Shown here piece by piece: positions 23,742 to 33,837 of a DNA stretch of 64,000 nucleotides. The position numbers and the translations under genes are program-made. The notes beneath the pieces were generated by a model. The model was not told the DNA's origin. It searched no databases and saw only the letters and a list, made by a program, of their open reading frames with translations. This DNA comes from Apophysomyces variabilis (lineage: Eukaryota > Mucoromycota > Mucoromycetes > Mucorales > Mucoraceae), in contig MZZL01000400.1 in NCBI GenBank assembly GCA_002749535.1, forward strand, positions 186,001 to 250,000, in the 5' to 3' direction. The stretch's first letter is position 1, and each line of letters begins with the position of its first letter.

Positions 23742-26260
23742 ATGCCAGAAAATGAGCCATCATCGAAACGGCAGCGCGTTAGTAAAGCTTGGTATGTCGA
23801 TATCTACTCTATACTGTAACAATTAAAGTAAAAAATGTCCTTCTGCAGTGAACAGTGTAGACGTAAAAAAGTGAAGTGCGACGGTACACTTCCGCAATGT
23901 GCCAATTGTGGTCTGTTGGGTCTGACATGCACATACAAAGAATCAACAAAGAAGGTTCGACGCAATGGGCTTGTTATTGAGGCATTTTAAGCTAAACATG
24001 TCATAGAGAGGACCACCTAAAGGTTACATTGAAGCGATCGAAGGACGATTGCATAGACTGGAAGCATTGCTCGGGAGTATCGTTCAAGAAGACGATCCTC
24101 GCTCACAAGCCATCTTGGCAGAACTCAATGCACCCCTCGAAACAGCCTATGGCGAACTTGTCCGACCACGACCAATGCGCAGGACGAATTTCCCTGGTCT
24201 GGAAGACGCATCGTCATTGGAAACCTCGACGGATACGGCATCTCGTCCTACAGACGACTTGCAGCAAATGCACTCTGCAGGAGTAGAAGATAATGCGAAC
24301 GAAAATCTCGGCAATTTATCCATCGATGAAAGTGGACAGCTACGTTACTATGGCAAATCGTCGGGCTATTATATGCTACGGAGCAGTAAGAATTTTCAAA
24401 ACGGTGCCTTCCATTTCAACTCGAGAGGTTATCGCGCTCGGCCTGGTTCTTTGACTTCAATTGTAGTGGATCCGTACGAGATGCCGCCACCTGATCTTTC
24501 CCAGCATTTATTGGATCTCTATTTCACTCATTTCTATCCTTTGCTTCCACTGTTGCACAAGAAGTCCTTCTTGGCTTCACTGCAGAACAAAGATAAACCT
24601 CCACCGCCCCTCCTACTGAATGCTATCTATGCTGTCGCATCTCGTATATCGCCCGATGTGCGCGTCCGAGCTGATCCCGCCCTGGCAGACACTTCAGGCG
24701 ACGTGTTCTTTGAGAGAGCACGTATCCTTCTGGATCTCGAATGGGATGATTTCAAGTTATATACAGTTCAGTCATTACTGCTTCTGAGCAGTCATCAAAA
24801 CGGTGCATTGAAAAATATCAGAGGCTGGTTATATAGCGGTTTGGTTAGTCTTTCTTTTTCTGCATGAATTTTTAATTGGAAGTCTCCGCTCTAATGCTCA
24901 TCATTGCTAGGCTTTCCGAATGAGTCAAAATCTTGGATTGAACAGAAATTGTGATGACTGGAATCTATCAGAAACGGAAAAGGAAGAACGGAAGAGAGTC
25001 TTTTACTGCTGTTTTGTTTTGGATCGACTCACGTGTGCAATGCATGGTAGATCCCCTATGATCGATGAACGGGACTATGACACGCCCTACCCTACCGAAA
25101 ACGACGAAGATGATGAAGATAGAAAGCCGCGGATTATGGAGAATTTCCATCAATTGATTAAGATGTGTGAGTTACTTGGTGCTGTTTTGCGTGATCTTTA
25201 TATGGTGAAAGGAAGAAAGCAACTCAAGGTCATGTCATCGCCTGATAGCGTTATATCCGCTCTTGATAGAGGGTTAAACCAATGGATGGCAAAATTACCG
25301 CCGAATGTGCAATACCGTCCCCCTAACACTCGACTGAATGAAAAGGCGCCTGCACCTTCATTGGAACTGTGTCAGTTGCATATGCTCTTTTACACCACAC
25401 TTATTCTACTTCACCGGCCATTCATTCCCGGGCCCACGCAGACCGTACCGCCCTCCGTCTTTCCTTCGGCTTCAATTTGTACATTTGCCGCCAACAAAAT
25501 TCTGGATATCGTGGAGTCGCTGATGGCTGAAGGACGTTTGAAAAACGTGAACAACTACGCCCTCTACTTTATGTTCACAGCTGGTATAATCTTCATTAAT
25601 GATGCCGCATCACCGGACAGTATGTTCGCTTTTGAAGCTAAAATCAGTATCAACAAGATCATACGAGCCATGGATGCGATTGAAGCTACCTGGATTACTT
25701 CGGCTCGGCATTGTAATATCCTTGGTGAATTAGCTGGTTTGAGAGACATTAATCTGGAATGTGTCGAAGAGGGTTATTCAAGGAAGGCGCAAACGGAGGA
25801 ACCAGCCCATACGTCATTATCCATTGCTGTTCCAAATTCGCCAGAAGCTGCACCCGAGAATCCTCGTCCCACTGGGCAGAGATATCCAGATTACTTTGCA
25901 CAACAAGGAAGCAGTATACAGATCAGAGATCAGCCCATCTCGGCTGCTGAAAGTCAATACTCGTCTGCGGCGCCAGCATTGATTAGTGCGTTTTCGGTAC
26001 CAGATCCAAAGATGGATGTCAGCCGGCCGTTTGACCCCGCTGGTACAGCGTTCTGGGGTGTCCCTTCTTCTTTTGACATTGATGAATGGAACAGTTACTT
26101 TAGCAATCAGAATCACCAAACACAATCATTACTTACATCGTCAGTACCACAAACCAGACCTCAGCCAACTGTCATTGTCGAGCCAGCGGTTACTATTCCA
26201 GGTTACCCTGTAGGTCGACCCACCGTGCTTGACAATGGCGCTCCTCAACAACTGTGGTAA
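23742..26260 (+). CDS. Zn(2)-Cys(6) fungal transcription factor with fungal-specific TF domain
   Basis: The start MPENEPSSKRQRVSKAC is interrupted inside the first zinc cysteine codon by an intron (23813-23848). It continues EQCRRKKVKCDGTLPQCANC then GLTCTY, giving the six-cysteine binuclear cluster CxxC..CxxC. After the next intron come RGPPKGYIEAIEGRLHRLEA, the usual linker and coiled coil. The middle homology region begins HLLDLYFTHFYPLLPLLHKK, and ALKNIRGWLYSGLAFRMSQN then LGLNR crosses the 24846-24910 intron. ERKRVFYCCFVLDRLTCAMH then GRSPMIDERDYDTPYP is the family signature. The C-terminus is Ser/Pro/Gln-rich, probably for activation, and ends at 26260. The layout resembles XlnR/carbon-metabolism regulators, but the target cannot be told. 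Confidence 0.93.
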
Positions 26261-26782
26261 AACAATTTGTAATTAAGCTGTTTCCTTTATACATACAACA
26301 TTTTTCTCCCTCTTTTACATATCTGGAGCGGAACGTTTGGCTATGGCCTTTTTGCAGGACTATAAGTATACCAGACCATAGAGTGGGTCATGGCATTTCA
26401 CGGTTTCTAGGAAACAGATTTCGTTCAAACCATTGCAAAAAAAAGACATTACATGATTGTTTTCTGCCGTATGGTATATGGCTGTGTTGATAATGAAGAC
26501 ATGTATTAGAAAAGAAGAAGTATGAAACACTGTACTCGATATGTTAATGAAGAGATGATCTGTTGCAATAGACAGAGAAGAAAGTTCCGTTTCTTGTGAG
26601 GAAACACAATGTTTGTCTGTGAGCAAGGTGGCTGTAGCAAGTGCAAAAACACAGTTTGGCCTTTGCCATTATGTTTGTCCCCTTCCCCCTTTCTTTTTTG
26701 GCAGTTATATAGTACATGAAAAGGAGAAATGTATTATACACAGTATGAAAGAATAGAAAAGAAGAAAAAGAGAAATTTACGA
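26261..26782. other. Convergent 3' intergenic region
   Basis: About 0.5 kb between two convergent genes, A/T-rich. Only 3' UTR-like sequence is seen. Confidence 0.6.
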
Positions 26783-27790
26783 TTATCTTTTTGAGAAACC
26801 AGCGCAAGTCCACATCACTACACGCCAGATAACGGATATACCAGCGAGCGCTGCCACAGCTATGCCACCATAAAGCATTCCATCGTGTACGACTTTCCCA
26901 CAAATAGTACCACATGCTTCTGCTCCGGAAGATCCGGTACTACCAGGAATCTGTTTCGAGATATCGTTCGAGATACCATTGCACTGAGCGGAGCATTTGT
27001 CACTGATGACTTTGGAGGCGATCATCAAGGCGATACCGGCGGCCAGAAAAGCGATGGAGATAAGCATACAGAAACAGGAGCAGCAGGTCATGGCAGGGTT
27101 ATAGCAGCAGCAGTTGCAGCCTCCTCGATCGCGTTCTCTGTAGGGTCTCGGTCTGTAACTCTCGGCTTCATTCTCCGGAGCAGGGACAGGGCCACTGTAC
27201 TGGCCTTGTTGCTTCTTGTAATTATTATTGGCACGCTCGGTATGCGCAGGCTGAATAATAGGCGTTTTAGGCGATGTCGGAGGTTCATTTTCATCTTGAT
27301 ACTCGATTATGGCTCCCGAATCGTGGCGATAAGGCGTTGTATCATAATGTACTGGTTGTGATTGTGGTGGATGTTGATATTGTTGTTGTTGTTGTTGTTG
27401 TACCTGATGTTGTTGGTATTCCTGTCGCTGATAGTCATCGAGTGATATAGCTTGGGGATCGTAATATCCTTGGGTATGTCCAGCAGCACGTGGGGTGTCA
27501 GCTATCGATGAACTTATGGGGACTGAAAAGAAGGCTTCGTTATTCTGCTGTTGGTTGCTATAGGTTGTGTTGTCATGGATGTGTACGTGTTGGTGTGGCG
27601 TTGGTTGGGTCATAGGGTAGGATGTCTCGTAGGTTTGAGGTGTCGTTTGGGTCATTGGTTGGGTCATTGCGTATGAATCGTGTACCTGATGTTGTTGCGG
27701 ATAGTAAGCGTGTTGGGCATCTTCGGCAGGCGGAGGCGGGGGTGTCGGATACTGACCGGCATACGGGTCATGATGCTCATTGCGGTACAT
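26783..27790 (-). CDS. Pro/Gln/Tyr-rich membrane protein with Cys cluster and two membrane segments
   Basis: Single exon, 335 aa. Residues 1-210 are low complexity (YPTPPPPPAEDAQ, TQPMTQTTPQTYE, QQHQVQQQQQQQYQHPPQ), probably cytosolic and disordered. A cysteine cluster RDRGGCNCCCYNPAMTCCSC comes just before the first membrane helix (FCMLISIAFLAAGIALMIAS) and may be palmitoylated. A short Cys-containing loop (KCSAQCNGISNDI, ACGTICGKVV) could form disulfides. A second helix follows (GGIAVAALAGISVIWRVVMW), and the tail is CAGFSKR. No family recognised; function unknown. Short CAN repeats make the reading-frame shadows on the other strand look open. Confidence 0.8.
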   Translation of the reverse strand: MYRNEHHDPYAGQYPTPPPPPAEDAQHAYYPQQHQVHDSYAMTQPMTQTTPQTYETSYPMTQPTPHQHVHIHDNTTYSNQQQNNEAFFSVPISSSIADTPRAAGHTQGYYDPQAISLDDYQRQEYQQHQVQQQQQQQYQHPPQSQPVHYDTTPYRHDSGAIIEYQDENEPPTSPKTPIIQPAHTERANNNYKKQQGQYSGPVPAPENEAESYRPRPYRERDRGGCNCCCYNPAMTCCSCFCMLISIAFLAAGIALMIASKVISDKCSAQCNGISNDISKQIPGSTGSSGAEACGTICGKVVHDGMLYGGIAVAALAGISVIWRVVMWTCAGFSKR

Positions 27791-29638
27791 GGTTCTTTTT
27801 TGGGTGAAAATAAAAAGAGAAAAAAAGAGTGGATCAAGCTATTAGGGAACTACGCCTTCGTTATGTTTTTAATGCTTTCCGCGCCAAGAAAAAAGAAAAA
27901 GGAAAAACGCAGAAGGCTCAGGAAGCACAAAGAACGCAACCAGTTAAAAACAACAGACAGAATTTGGGCAAGCTAAGCTATTTATAAATAGTCGCAGATC
28001 TGCCCCTTTTTACACATCTTGCCGTTCCGACTATGATTCCTTTTAGCCATCCAATCATGGTGTCACCCTAAACCGCCACACTTGCCTAAGCCTCGTTTCA
28101 GTTTAATCAAATCAACTCAAAAGAAAAAGAAGACTTTTGTGCATTGACCTTTATATTGGCAGCAACAAGACATGCTATGAAGCACTTACATATTGGTTAC
28201 TGACGGAAAGAAATAGGCCGGTTAGACATTGAGATTCTCTTGCGTGACCTTTTTCTGCAGATTAGCTAGGACCAAATGCACACTAAACAAGTTCATAGTG
28301 ACTCTTGAATATGCTCCTCATCGTCTTTTTATCCCCTATATCTATATTACATTTAAAGGGAAAAGGGCAACAAAAATGTGCCTAGTGGGACATCACAGTG
28401 TCTTATTCACCAGGTCTTGTGATTCTCCTCGATAACGAAGCCAAAGAAAAGAAAATAAATGGATTGCTGACGAACCTGTAAGGTATCCTGCTTATCCATT
28501 AGTGCAGGATGGATGTGCAAGTCAGGTACGGGAATCATTCTTCCCTCTTCCTGTCAGCGGAGTTCCCCTATTTTCAGCTTGTCAGATGTTTGGCTGGCAG
28601 GCATGGTCATGGCGAGTACACAAGTGAAAGCATTCTATGAGTCACTCCATACTGCAAAACTATAACGTCTAACTTCTTCTTGTGTATCAGGTTACATTAG
28701 ATATTTCATAGAATATACGAGTAGATATTTGCTTGAAACACATTTAAGTAATTGCCATTGGAACGCTGAGGGAAATAAAAAAGCGTGCAGGCCCGATATG
28801 ATGCTCGCCTACTGGGTATATCCTGTCAACCATGACGTAAACTATTTTTGGTGTTTACATTAGATTGCTGGTGGTATTTCCAGGTACACATTCATTAGAT
28901 GGTTTTATAAAGCCAGACGATACTCGTTCTGATTTAGGTCAGTCATTGATCGTGCTCTTTTCTTAGTTCTTTACTTGAAGTAACCACGTTATCAGTTGAA
29001 AGGGCTCTCATGCGTCCGAAGTCATGAAATAATTATAGCTTAACAGTGGTATATCACAATGTGAGAGTGCAGCAAATTCCACGTTCAGGCAACAGTCGGC
29101 ACGATTCCTACCATGAAAGCTACATTTGCTCACTTTTCGTACCTGAGCCTGAGAATCACCAGCCTGTGATAAACCAAGTTGGTGATTTGATGATAACCAA
29201 CAAACACCAAGCCAACAGACAATATGGATACCATGTCTGCGATCTACGGCATTTAAGATTTAGCTGATCTAGTAGCTAGCTCGGATAAAGCTTAGCCGCC
29301 TTATGTCGTATTGTTACGTTAAATGTAAATGTTTGGTATAGACAATTAGAAAGTTTGTGGACGTTGATCGAATAAAACTTCAGAGAGGCAATTGGATACT
29401 TTTCATGCGGACCTTTGAAAAAAAGTGGCGCCACTGCATAGCTTTCCCTGTCCAGGGTATCCCGACGGTTAAGCAAAATTGAAAAAGAAAAAGAGAACCT
29501 CTACGCGAACGTCGGTCAATAACTGGTAGAGAAGTATTCAAATATCGTTGTAAATACGCATTTGATTTATAGAGCAGGTAGCATTCTTGTCTTTCTTGAT
29601 ACAAACACATCTAGTAGTTTTTTTGCATTCTATGAAGT
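27791..29638. other. Intergenic region, nothing recognised
   Basis: About 1.85 kb. Immediately upstream of 27790 it contains a purine-rich promoter strand. The remaining short frames are without motifs. I see no tRNA-like T-loop and no transposon ends. Confidence 0.5.
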
Positions 29639-29950
29639 TTAATCTTTGATACCCTGTTTAGAAAAATTCAGAGATAAGATTAGCTTTCTGCTACGATTAA
29701 AATTCATGTAAACATACGCGAGCCATTTTGACGGTACCCCAGACGCTTCCGAGAAGACCGACACCGAGAACGGCAAAGGTGGAGTAGACGAACAACTTAT
29801 CTCTGGGTCCGCGAAGCCACAAGAGCTGGTTGGAAGGAGCCTAATGGAGGTGCGTAAGACATACGATGAACGGTCCGTGTGCTAATGGCAACATACTTGG
29901 AAGAATCTTTGCTGGGCAAGGACGTTGTTGGGTCTGTTAACGAGGGACAT
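29639..29950 (-). CDS. COX7: Cytochrome c oxidase subunit 7 (VIIa)
   Basis: Small single-span subunit of mitochondrial complex IV. Three exons give about 63 aa: MSLVNRPNNVLAQQRFFQ, then after an intron APSNQLLWLRGPRDKLFVY followed by the membrane segment STFAVLGVGLLGSVWGTVKM, then a tiny last exon GIKD ending at 29639. The pattern FQ-x-S/x-x-LW-R-PR-x-L-x-Y, followed by one helix and a C-terminal RGIK, matches fungal Cox7. No cleavable presequence is present, as usual for this subunit. The last exon of four codons depends on the GT..AG intron from about 29715 to 29653. The product is missed by simple ORF finding because every exon is short. Confidence 0.82.
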
Positions 29951-30018
29951 GGCGTGCAAAGCTGTTTGTTAGAAAAGAAAAAAAATTCGCGCCAGGGTTT
30001 AAAAAAAGTACTCATAAG

Positions 30019-30310
30019 GGATTCGCTAAGCACACCAGTAACAGATGACGTCATTAACAACCGGGAAATAGTCCTGCTCCGGATCGTTTTACAGATAGTC
30101 GAACAATTGTCTTAGCAAAGGAGCAATAATAATTATTCTTAGCAAAGATAGAGATCAGCAATGATATAGTTAAGAATTGAGATGAAGATATTGGAATAAG
30201 ATCTGATATGTTCATTGGATACTTCCTAATTGCTTAAATAAGTAATGGAGAGTCCGGCACCCGTGGCGTGACGTGCCGCTTTTGCGACAAGTGGTGTGCT
30301 TAGCGAATCC
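30019..30310. repeat. 19-bp perfect inverted repeat upstream of COX7
   Basis: Bases 30019-30037 (ggattcgctaagcacacca) are the reverse complement of 30292-30310, with a 254-bp spacer. It lies in the presumed promoter between COX7 (minus) and the uL23 gene (plus). Origin unknown. Confidence 0.6.
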
Positions 30311-30556
30311 TACAGGGAAATTGTAGTTGTCCATTCGCGGTCCGGCAATACTTCCACCGCACAAACGGGGATTGGGTTGTCCGGCACACACGAACATGGT
30401 GTGCTCCTGTCGGTGAAGAATCCTCTTCCTCCTCTTTGAGTGGTCGATCTAAAGTAATGGCAAACTCAGGTAATAATCATAAACCTATACAGCATCAGTT
30501 CAGACGTCGATGAAGAGCATGAGAGAGAATGAATGTCGAGTTCGATGAATGGATGG

Positions 30557-31304
30557 ATGGGTGGATAGGTACACCGAAAAAGAAGAAGAGAAAAAAGAAA
30601 AGCAAATAACATGCAGCAAATGAAAAAGAAAGGTTTCTTTTTGACATCCTCATCGACAACTCGTGCGACTCAACCCAATGACAACGAACTGCATGCGCTG
30701 GAACGGTTGTTAATTTTGTCGAATAAACTCACCCATATATTCGGCGTTTCTTGTTAGCTCCCAAGGCCAAGGCTCAAGCTGCCAAGAAGGCTGCCCTTAA
30801 GGGTGTTCACGGCAAAGCTGTCCGCAAGATCCGTACCTCGACCCACTTCCACATCCCCAAGACGTTGAAGTTGGCTCGCAAGCCCAAGTATGCCCGCAAG
30901 TCTATTCCCCATGCCCCCCGCATGGACCAGTACCGCGTCGTTCGCTACCCCTTGAACACCGAGACCTCCATGAAGAAGATTGAAGAGCACAACACTTTGA
31001 CCTTCATCGTCGATGTTAAGGCCAACAAGAGACAGATCAAGGATGCCGTCAAGAGACTCTATGACGTCGAGGCTGCCAAGATCAACACCCTCATCAGGTA
31101 AGACGAACGCGCATAGAGAATCATTGGTAGGGAAAAAGCTAACATTGTCATTTATAAAGACCCGACGGTCAGAAGAAGGCCTACGTCCGTTTGACCGCTG
31201 ATGTCGATGCTCTTGATGTTGCTAACAAGGTAAATTACACAGAGACTATTAGTGTTATTGAGTATCCTAATCTGGGTGATTTCTGATAGATTGGCTTCAT
31301 CTAA
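30557..31304 (+). CDS. RPL25: 60S ribosomal protein uL23 (L25 / L23a)
   Basis: Sits at the peptide exit tunnel and contacts signal recognition particle and nascent-chain factors. The main exon starts at 30758 and encodes [57 protein letters not shown] and [20 protein letters not shown]. After an intron (31099-31160) comes [20 protein letters not shown], and the last exon gives IGFI and the stop at 31302-31304. Exon 2 begins in phase 1 (CTCCCAAG), so exon 1 must end with ATGG; the best fit is ATGG at 30557-30560 before a GT. That start is an inference. The intron so defined is about 197 nt, longer than most here, as is common for the first intron of ribosomal protein genes. Confidence 0.93.
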
Positions 31305-32887
31305 AGAACTCGATTATAGTAAATAAAAACCATACTGAACAAAAGAAAGCATTGGTCTTTTGGTCACCTTCGAAGGGCATTACATACTCTGTCGTTCATT
31401 GTAACACAAGGGAATTGCTTATCTTTGACGTGCTAGTAAGATGCAAGCACGCTGTTTCCAGTTTCGTCCGCTCATTATCAGACATTTATGATTCGGAATC
31501 ACATTCATGGGATAGCAGGATTAATAGGATATAATCATTTCTCTATCTTGATATATATTCGAAGTTTTGTGTTATCAGGCTAGAGCCATGAACATGCGCT
31601 AGACGATGCTATACTGCTGATTGGGTAACTGCGGGCCAAATATCTCTTCTCTATCTCTCTACAAGTATACTGTATTTTCGAGTATTTTTTGCGCGCAAAA
31701 ACGTTTTGCCGGTATTACACAACCAGTCTCTTGCAAGCTGGTTCGACCGTCGTACTCTTTAGTTGATGTATATAGAAGTCTTTAGTTAGGAGAAAAGAGT
31801 ACGTTCAGCAATGAATTAGAGGAATAGATTAGTCTTAGATGTTATCTGACGCTTTCTAACAAGGTTCAAAGAGTCGAGTTGCTCTCAGTAGCAATTTGGT
31901 AGGTGGGTGCAATGTTGATGTGTGGGTCAAGAAAGTTGAGCTGCAATAAGTGGGTAGAAGAATATTAAGAAGATCATTAAATAGGCATTCGTGGAAAAAT
32001 TTCAGCAGTAGTGAAAAGGGTCAAGTGTTTTCCAAAGTGCAGCGAGTAGTTGAATATATTGTCTGATTGACCTCCACCCGATTTATATGAGGAAAATGCT
32101 CAATGATAGGATCATTATATAGAGGACTTTGCTTTATCCATTTAGGCATGAACCTTCAGTGAAAAATGCCGACTTATCTCTGTTTTTCCATATTCTATTG
32201 CCAACATAAGTAACCATTCCTATGCTAACTTTGTCCTTCGCTCTGTAATTTTTTAACGTAAGATCAAGGTTCGGAAGCTATGTTATACGAGGCAGATACC
32301 TAGGCTTCAAACATTCATTCTGCTCTTTTTTTTGCCTGTCTGAAATAGTTGTCCACAAGCAATACTGGCTTATTTATGTTCTTATGTCTCCAGATCGTTT
32401 TTCGCGTTTTATACTATTTATCTTACTTGGTGCATCTTTATTTCACAACACCATATCATATCACTCACTTACCTACACCTCTTGAATATCTTACATTAAA
32501 ACAAATACTTCATTTTTAACAATATCTTATGTTAACGTAAACATATACTAGAAGTCGCCAAGAATCCATTTCCTGCAGCCGCACGCGGCTGTAACGGAAG
32601 GAGCGAAGCGAGTGCAGAAGGACTAGTACGTAGCATTTACTGTGTTTTTTCCTATTTGTCTGCGTGTTTCTATTTTTTATTTGCGGATTGGGATTCAAGC
32701 TTTTGCGGAATCCAAAAATTGCTTTTGCATGATTGGATGAAAATATTTGCGATCAGACTACATTTCTTTTCGTACAGTCGTGTCCATGTTCACTATTTAC
32801 TGAGATGGTTTATTTCAAACCACAGCAAGAAGAATTTATTTAAAGAAGTGGTTCTCTATTTTTGCATATAAGGGAAAAGCTTTCAGA
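31305..32887. other. Intergenic region, nothing recognised
   Basis: About 1.6 kb, A/T-rich, with no supported gene. A GC-rich hairpin (cagccgcacgcggctg, 32576-32591) stands out against the A/T-rich background. Confidence 0.45.
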
Positions 32888-33135
32888 GTGTCTGATTTAT
32901 CCTTGATAGTCTAGGCGCTTCACTTTTCGCGCTTCTTGAACAATACGTTCTTGAAGGTTATCGTCAACTCGTAAGTGCTCCTTTCTTACCCTAGCCTTCA
33001 CTTTGGCCCAAACTATTCTATTGGATTGAAAAAGTGACAGTAGAGAGGAAGATACAGACATCTGTATCCTCTTTCTTCGACCAACTGCTTAACCTTGACT
33101 GGTGTATGGATGGTTACATTATCTATGACAAGATA
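32888..33135 (-). pseudogene. Tc1/mariner-type DDE transposase fragment (decayed)
   Basis: Reading the minus strand from 33135, one frame gives YLVIDNVTIHTPVKVKQLVE, then RGYRCLYLPLY and FNPIE. After a stop and frame change it gives RIVWAKVKARVRKEHLRVDD, NLQERIVQEARKVKRLDYQG, a stop, and IRHSE. This is the C-terminal catalytic half of a Tc1/mariner transposase: the second Asp in VIDN, the LP-Y..NPIE block and the DDNLQERI tail. Stops and frameshifts show that it is dead. The 5' half may continue to about 33312 but is unreadable. Confidence 0.72.
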
Positions 33136-33312
33136 CTAAGCGACAACATCTTTTTAATTCTTTGGCTCTGTCACCCAAAACATCCCCGGTATGTACTTTG
33201 CATTGATCATATGTACAGAATGACTGATGTCCCTCTTCTGTATCCTTTAGCCTGCATGACCTCTGTCCAGAACCACCTTGGTTGTGTGAGTAAGCTCCCT
33301 GCACTCCACTAG

Positions 33313-33672
33313 GTAAGTGAAAAAGAAATGTTGTCTGTTTATGCACAGTGTCATTCATTATCTTCTGCTTCCAAGTCCTCTGCAGTGCGTTACCTTCGAC
33401 CGGACACTCATGAAGCCGTGCCTCTCTCTCGCCGCTCCCACCGATACAGGTGCGGGGCTGGCTCCTACCTTTGGGTAGGATTACCCTTCGGGGGTAAGTA
33501 AAAAAAAAAGACGTCAAGCTATCCTTCCATTTACTAACGATGAACATTCTTTCACGCTGCTCGAGTGAATTTTGTGTCCACGGAAGGACCAAGTTGAGGT
33601 AAGTAAATATATTTCCCGCATAATCCATTTACTAATGACGCATATTTCTATCTCTTTTAGTGCAAACTTGAT
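33313..33672 (+). other. Chain of three intron-like segments at the left edge of the DIRS element
   Basis: Three consecutive segments have perfect intron form. They are 33313-33385 (gtaagtg...tctgcag), 33494-33565 (gtaagta...ttactaac...gag) and 33599-33660 (gtaagta...ttactaatgac...ttttag). They separate exon-like blocks of 108 and 33 bases. Each downstream block begins TG. The second and third introns share the string ccatttactaa. The last block runs straight into the DIRS left end. No protein family is recognised in the blocks. They could be remnants of a host gene or an untranslated leader. Confidence 0.5.
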
Positions 33673-33720
33673 CTTAACGTTCGTTCCTACGCTAAGTCCG
33701 GTTGCCTCCGCTTCGACTCC

Positions 33721-33809
33721 AGATGTGGTACAATCCCCCAAAACCGCGCTTTATTCGTAGAAAAAATCTATATAATAAAAAAACTTTCCATCTACTGAAA
33801 CTCATATCT
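33721..33809 (+). repeat. Left inverted terminal repeat of the DIRS element
   Basis: Starts agatgtggtacaatcc and ends gaaactcatatct. It is the reverse complement of 37519-37607 apart from one difference in a C-run. Confidence 0.9.
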
Positions 33810-33837
33810 TTCAAAGCCGCGCATTCGTGGTCAAACT

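Noticed and set aside
27088..27489. Asn/Ile-rich ORFs opposite the Gln-rich membrane protein
   Set aside because: Frame shadows of CAN codon repeats.
30212..30397. Minus-strand ORF MFVCAGQPNPRLCGG
   Set aside because: Looks protein-like at first but has no family, and part of it is the 19-bp inverted repeat; COX7 has a complete start without it.
32576..32591. GC-rich hairpin cagccgcacgcggctg
   Set aside because: Seven-base arms with a two-base loop; too short to call a terminator or element end.
33119..33628. Minus-strand ORF of 169 codons left of the DIRS element
   Set aside because: It crosses three plus-strand intron-like segments and the mariner relic, and has no family motif.
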